From Clostridiales bacterium (GTDB taxonomy: Bacteria > Bacillota > Clostridia > Christensenellales > Borkfalkiaceae): DNA of 64,000 nt. The notes below the pieces were generated by a model, which saw only the letters and a list, made by a program, of their open reading frames with translations, made no database searches and was not told the origin of the DNA. This document shows positions 60,175 to 64,000 of this stretch, piece by piece (position 1 is the first letter of the stretch; every line of letters begins with the position of its first letter). Where the stretch lies: positions 1-64,000 of the forward strand of contig SVHG01000012.1 of the NCBI GenBank assembly GCA_015055965.1, given 5' to 3'. The translations under genes were made by a program, and so were the position numbers.

Positions 60175-61746
60175 TTAAAAGCTAAGTAAGGGAAGATATT
60201 TATTTTTATCTACTGCAGCAAGGAATAAATAAAGACGAGGACCGCTATCTTGACCGAATAATAAATTATAGAAAACCTTAAAGAAACGCATTTGCTTTAC
60301 GGTGTTTTCCTTCTTGGTAAGATTGGGATCGTTGATTATAGAATATAGGAAAGACTGAACTTCCTTTTCTTCTACCTTTTCTGCATCCGTTAAATATTCG
60401 CAAAGCTTAGCAACTGCAACCTTTTCATCTTCTTGCATATTAGCAAAATATTCAGTATTCTTTTCAGGAAGAAGCTTGAATAGCTTAGAGGGTTGATGGT
60501 TGCAAATCCAGTTTTGCACGCGAAGCAAACGGGTTTCATCCATTTCGCCAAATTCAACGCCAATTTTAGCAAGCATTTCGCGAACTGATTGGGAGTTAAA
60601 GTCAACGATAGTAGCAACGGAAGCTAATACGCCAAAGGGAACTTTTGAATAAGATTGCTTACCGCTTACCATGCAGTAATCGAATACTGAGGTGTTATAT
60701 TCGTCAGTTTCGCCGTTCTTATAAGCTTCTAGGTTTTTATCAAACTCGCTGTAGTGGCGAATAATGGTATCGTCAAAGTTAAACGCAAAGCCTGCTTCGG
60801 GTGCATATTTAGCGAATAACCATCTAACCATATCGGGCTCATAAACCTTTAAAACCTCAGCGGGGGTAATGTTGTTACCGGTTGAAGAGTGCATGTCGCC
60901 TAATCCGGCAATAGAAAGCCAACCGTAGCCTTGGAATAAAGGAGGCGTAATACCTAAAATATTCTTAGCTATATCACTTGCAACAACGTAGCTACCACTT
61001 GCTGCAGCGTGGTCTATTCCACCTGGTTCAAAGTCTACGCCTTCAACACCCCAACGCATAGGCCAGTCAACCTTCCAAACAAGCTTAATATGACCGTATT
61101 CACGAACCTTAACGGTGTGAACGTGACCGCAAAGCTTACAACGGTAGGTTAAGGTTTCGCCGTCATCAGAAACCTCTGTAACCTCTGTAACGTCCTTTTT
61201 ACAAACGTCACAGTACACGTTAACGGGCGCGTATTTTTCGCGCTCTTCCGCATTTTCTTCCTGAGTTTTGTATTTAAGAAGAACGTCGTAAATTTCCTTT
61301 CTCTTCTTTAAAGCAAAAACTATGCCTTCTGCGTATGCGTTAGAAGTATAAAGCTTTGCCTGATATCTGTAATCAGGGTGAATATCAAGCTCTTCTAAAG
61401 ACTTTTCAAATTCCTTTTCGTTGTATTCTGCATAAGAAGAATATACGCCGTGAGGATCGGGGATTTCAGCGTAAGGCATACCTAAGTATTTGTCGAAGCC
61501 TTCCGTGATTTTTGCAATATTAGAAGGAACTTTTCTTAATCTGTCGTATTCGTCCCAAGAGAAAAGCAATCTTGCCTTTTTGCCAAGCTTTTGAAGGGCG
61601 CGCACAACGTAATAGCTGGTTGCTATATCTCTAAAGTTACCGATATGAACTGAACCGGAGGGGCTAATACCCGCCGCGCATACGTACTCTTCCTTATTAG
61701 GATTTCTTTCAATTAATTCTCTTGCTATTTTTTCTGCCCAATGCAT
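60175..61746 (-). CDS. lysS: Lysyl-tRNA synthetase, class I
   Basis: The 523-residue class I LysRS has GSVHIGNFRDIATSYYV (HIGH-type), a zinc-ribbon insertion (CDVCKKDV ... YRCKLCGHVH), and a KMSKS-equivalent in GDMHSSTGNNITPAEVL, where the usual lysines are missing. An alpha-helical C-terminal anticodon-binding domain follows. Class I LysRS is rare in bacteria, most of which use the unrelated class II enzyme. It lies three bases after the cytidylate-kinase-like gene. Confidence 0.93.
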   Translation of the reverse strand: MHWAEKIARELIERNPNKEEYVCAAGISPSGSVHIGNFRDIATSYYVVRALQKLGKKARLLFSWDEYDRLRKVPSNIAKITEGFDKYLGMPYAEIPDPHGVYSSYAEYNEKEFEKSLEELDIHPDYRYQAKLYTSNAYAEGIVFALKKRKEIYDVLLKYKTQEENAEEREKYAPVNVYCDVCKKDVTEVTEVSDDGETLTYRCKLCGHVHTVKVREYGHIKLVWKVDWPMRWGVEGVDFEPGGIDHAAASGSYVVASDIAKNILGITPPLFQGYGWLSIAGLGDMHSSTGNNITPAEVLKVYEPDMVRWLFAKYAPEAGFAFNFDDTIIRHYSEFDKNLEAYKNGETDEYNTSVFDYCMVSGKQSYSKVPFGVLASVATIVDFNSQSVREMLAKIGVEFGEMDETRLLRVQNWICNHQPSKLFKLLPEKNTEYFANMQEDEKVAVAKLCEYLTDAEKVEEKEVQSFLYSIINDPNLTKKENTVKQMRFFKVFYNLLFGQDSGPRLYLFLAAVDKNKYLPLLSF

Positions 61747-61749
61747 AGT

Positions 61750-62316
61750 TTATTTTGCCTCCGTTTTATATTGAACGTATTTTTTTATCATTTCTTCCGC
61801 CACCTGTTCGGGCGTTAAATTCGTTGTGTCTATAACGCAGTCGTAGTTATCCATATCAAGAATATCCACGTTATAGCATTGGCTGTATCTAATTTGCTCA
61901 GCCTGTCTGCGTTCGTTGATTTTCGTTACAGCTTCTTCTAAGCAAGAATAGCATTCCGAACATCTTTGAGCAGACATAATTCTTTTTGCCGCTTCGTTAA
62001 TATCTACCTTAAGATAAAAACTGTAGGTAGAAGGCACGAAGTGGAAGCCAAGCCTTGAATCCACGATATAGCTACCTTCCTTATCCTCGTAAGCTCTTTG
62101 ATAATCGTCGAATATCTTATCGAACTCCGGCTTGCCAACTATAAACTTGTTAAATTCAACGGCATCCATATTCATTTCCATTGCCATTTTACGATTGATA
62201 ACACCAATAGAAACGATTTCCGCTTTCATGCGTTCTGCCAGAATTTTACATACCGTTGACTTACCACTGCCTAAATCTCCTGTAACCGATATCCTAAATT
62301 CCATCTCTTTCGTCAT
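61750..62316 (-). CDS. Cytidylate-kinase-like NMP kinase
   Basis: The 188-residue P-loop kinase has GDLGSGKSTVCKIL (near residue 13), a cytidylate-kinase-family DSRLGFHFVPSTYSFYLKVD acid segment, and a Cys-rich piece SAQRCSECYSCLEEAV. It resembles the short 'cytidylate kinase-like' group rather than true Cmk, which is encoded at 6729. Substrate unknown. It overlaps the preceding hypothetical gene by four bases and is coupled to lysS. Confidence 0.8.
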   Translation of the reverse strand: MTKEMEFRISVTGDLGSGKSTVCKILAERMKAEIVSIGVINRKMAMEMNMDAVEFNKFIVGKPEFDKIFDDYQRAYEDKEGSYIVDSRLGFHFVPSTYSFYLKVDINEAAKRIMSAQRCSECYSCLEEAVTKINERRQAEQIRYSQCYNVDILDMDNYDCVIDTTNLTPEQVAEEMIKKYVQYKTEAK

Positions 62317-62960
62317 AATTTAACTCCCTGTGCCCTTGCAAACTCTATTATAGTTGCAAGTAATTTTTCTTTCTTAACGGCAACTATTTTAGCTAAGTCG
62401 CACATTATCTTATAAACGTCGTATATTCCGTTAAGAATAAACGCCGTTTCATTTTTCTCATAATACTTATCTACCGCAACGGTTATTAATATTGCGTGGG
62501 GATTGGTTTTAATTATAGTTTTTGACTTTTCCAAAGCCCCTTCTATGCTATCCGTTCCGGCAAACACGTCTGCATGGGAAAGAACTGCCCAAATAAAGCG
62601 CATTTCTTCCTCCTGCAGGTCACGGTTATCCATACAAGCGACTAAGAACAACGCCTGAAGATATTCTTCAAAGTTAACTATAACCTCTTTTGCTGTATAG
62701 TTAAACCCGCGGTTAGCAAAGTATTCACCGTATAAGTCAGCTATACGCATCTCGCTATCTAAAAGCAGTTTTTTACCCTGTTCTATCCCTTCTTCCAAGG
62801 TAATAAACTTTTCTTCCGCCTTAATTTCTATAACGGGCGCGCTTGGGGTAAATATTTCTAACTGCATTTGCTCTTCAACGCTTTCTTCTTTTATAGGCTT
62901 TGTATCTTCTTTTGCCTCTGTAACGCTATTTTCATCCACTAAATCCACTATTTCTTCCAT
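62313..62960 (-). CDS. Hypothetical protein with acidic N-terminus
   Basis: The 215-residue protein has about 50 acidic, low-complexity N-terminal residues, then a helical domain (MRIADLYGEYFANRGFNYTA, FEEYLQALFLVACMDNRDLQ). No family is recognised. The ATG at 62960 has a poor ribosome binding site. The same frame stays open upstream to the topoisomerase gene (with AKKSKVVSAPVKSLE) but without ATG, GTG or TTG, so the start is uncertain. It overlaps the kinase gene by four bases. Confidence 0.6.
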   Translation of the reverse strand: MEEIVDLVDENSVTEAKEDTKPIKEESVEEQMQLEIFTPSAPVIEIKAEEKFITLEEGIEQGKKLLLDSEMRIADLYGEYFANRGFNYTAKEVIVNFEEYLQALFLVACMDNRDLQEEEMRFIWAVLSHADVFAGTDSIEGALEKSKTIIKTNPHAILITVAVDKYYEKNETAFILNGIYDVYKIMCDLAKIVAVKKEKLLATIIEFARAQGVKL

Positions 62961-63045
62961 CTCTAAAGATTTTACGGGCGCAGAAACAACTTTGGATTTT
63001 TTAGCGCGTTCAGCTTTTATTAAATTGTTTCCCTTTCCTGTAAAA

Positions 63046-64000
63046 TCAACGTTGCCTGGCGATAATATAAACCTTTTCGGGTTGACACATGCCTATTTCA
63101 GCAATAACCTTACCCTTAGTGGTTCTATTTTCTACAACGACCTTAGTACTATCTGAATAACTAATAGTTCCAAGTCTATCTAATACCGCAAAATCAACCT
63201 TTTCGCCACCCATTAGCCACTTAACGAATACAACGCATTCTGCGTTACCGTCGCCAAGCTCAACGAGTTTAACGCCCTTTCTTGCCCTTGCAAGCTTGTT
63301 AATAGTTCCAAGTATTACTCGCTTGAACGTACCAAAGCTGGTTGCTACTAAAATTTCGCCGTTAAAGTCGTCGTCTACCTGAGTTGCGTAAATAAGCTTA
63401 TCGTCGTCGGCTACGTCCATACCCTTAACGCCACCTGCGCTTCTACCCTGTTCGGGAATTTCGCTATCTGCGTATAGACACATACCCTTTTCCGTAGCAA
63501 AGAATAGGTTGGTATTCGGGCGGTATTCTTCAACTGAAATAACCTCGTCGCCCGCTTTAAGCTTGGTTGCTTGGAATATTTGCTTTAATAAGCCGTATTC
63601 AGACCAATCTGAAAGCTTAACGTAGCCCATTCTAGTAAAGAAGTAAATCTTACCGGTGGGCATAGGTTCGCCTTCTCTTATAGCGAACATTGCAACCGGT
63701 CTTTCGTTTCCTGCCTTTTTAAACAGCTGATCAAAGCGAACGCCGGGCGCGTACTGACCTTTTGATTCAGGTAATAACTCAACGTCCATCTTATAGCAAT
63801 TACCTAAGTTGGTAAAGGCTAAAATAGTTTGACTGGTATCCACGTGGCAAGAGAATAGGAATAGTTCCTTCTTGTTGGGCGCAGATTCGTTAAGTATGCG
63901 CTTATAAGAAGAGGTTTTAATCTTTCTTATTAAGCCGTTAGCGCACATACCTACCACGAAGTGCTCTATAGGACGAACGTCATCAAACTTTTCAAAGGTT
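63046..64000 (-). CDS. DNA gyrase/topoisomerase IV subunit A, C-terminal part (runs off window)
   Basis: The frame is open to the right edge and covers 317 residues of the C-terminal beta-pinwheel that wraps DNA. It has repeated blade motifs such as FTNLGNCYKMDVELLPES, FFTRMGYVKLSDW, ATEKGMCLYADSEIPEQGRSAGGVKGM and ATSFGTFKRVIL. Because the catalytic half is outside, GyrA and ParC cannot be told apart. The GyrA-box is not clearly present, which slightly favours a ParC-type enzyme. Confidence 0.88.
   Translation of the reverse strand, partial: TFEKFDDVRPIEHFVVGMCANGLIRKIKTSSYKRILNESAPNKKELFLFSCHVDTSQTILAFTNLGNCYKMDVELLPESKGQYAPGVRFDQLFKKAGNERPVAMFAIREGEPMPTGKIYFFTRMGYVKLSDWSEYGLLKQIFQATKLKAGDEVISVEEYRPNTNLFFATEKGMCLYADSEIPEQGRSAGGVKGMDVADDDKLIYATQVDDDFNGEILVATSFGTFKRVILGTINKLARARKGVKLVELGDGNAECVVFVKWLMGGEKVDFAVLDRLGTISYSDSTKVVVENRTTKGKVIAEIGMCQPEKVYIIARQR

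Overview
The window is a gene-dense, low-GC chromosomal segment from an endospore-forming Clostridia-type Firmicute. This rests on spoIIGA-sigE-sigG, an IspH fused to ribosomal-protein-S1 domains, the rimP-nusA-ylxR-ylxQ-infB-rbfA-nrnA-truB-ribF order, strong AGGAGG ribosome binding sites and ECF vitamin transporters. The class I lysyl-tRNA synthetase, MinD/MinE and Na+-pumping decarboxylase genes fit an anaerobic gut Clostridia lineage (a Christensenellales-like order is my guess, not shown by the sequence). Nearly all genes lie on the minus strand.

Layout. 1-3.4 kb is the only accessory-looking part. It holds a cut-off GDSL hydrolase, a hairpin array, a small lipoprotein module with a divergent XRE regulator and shared operator, a second hairpin array, and a six-gene tRNA operon. 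3.6-14.4 kb is essentially one co-directional run: a carboxyltransferase/biotin/Na+-pump cluster, surE, a flavoprotein, cmk, plsC and ispH-S1. 14.5-22.3 kb holds galT, an HNH gene with dinB, a lipoprotein, nrdR, NUDIX, and a plus-strand trio (HPr-like, DUF4364-like, TSCPD). 22.3-29 kb holds truA, uvrA, uvrB and two membrane-anchored winged-helix proteins. 29-43 kb is information processing: tRNA-Leu, NUDIX, an AP-endonuclease-like gene, ribF-truB-nrnA-rbfA-infB-ylxQ-ylxR-nusA-rimP, a shortened polC relic, ispG, coaX and an ECF S component with a structured leader. 43-50 kb holds a Cys-rich mini-protein, an AAA ATPase, tldE/tldD, a GDSL hydrolase, a large secreted protein and rnpB. 50-56 kb is cell wall and tRNA t6A modification: ddl, a membrane-fused murF, an alpha/beta hydrolase, rimI, tsaB, tsaE and ribU. 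56-60 kb holds minE-minD, ylmC, sigG, sigE and spoIIGA. 60-64 kb holds class I lysS, a cytidylate-kinase-like gene, an unknown gene and the C-terminal part of a type II topoisomerase A subunit that runs off the window.

Most notable observations. (1) Two arrays of small hairpins, at about 0.8-1.0 kb and 2.55-2.72 kb, share one architecture but have different sequences. Each has forward linkers, then inverted linkers, then a 9-bp long-range closing helix, then a U-tract hairpin directly against a tRNA (or tRNA-like) 3' end. (2) The polC position carries only an N-terminal/OB/exonuclease protein without PHP or polymerase domains. (3) A decarboxylase cluster carries both a pyruvate-type and an acyl-CoA-type carboxyltransferase. 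(4) There are candidate RNA switches ahead of the ECF S-component gene, rimP-nusA and sigG. (5) ddl has a ribosome binding site spaced for an ATT start codon.
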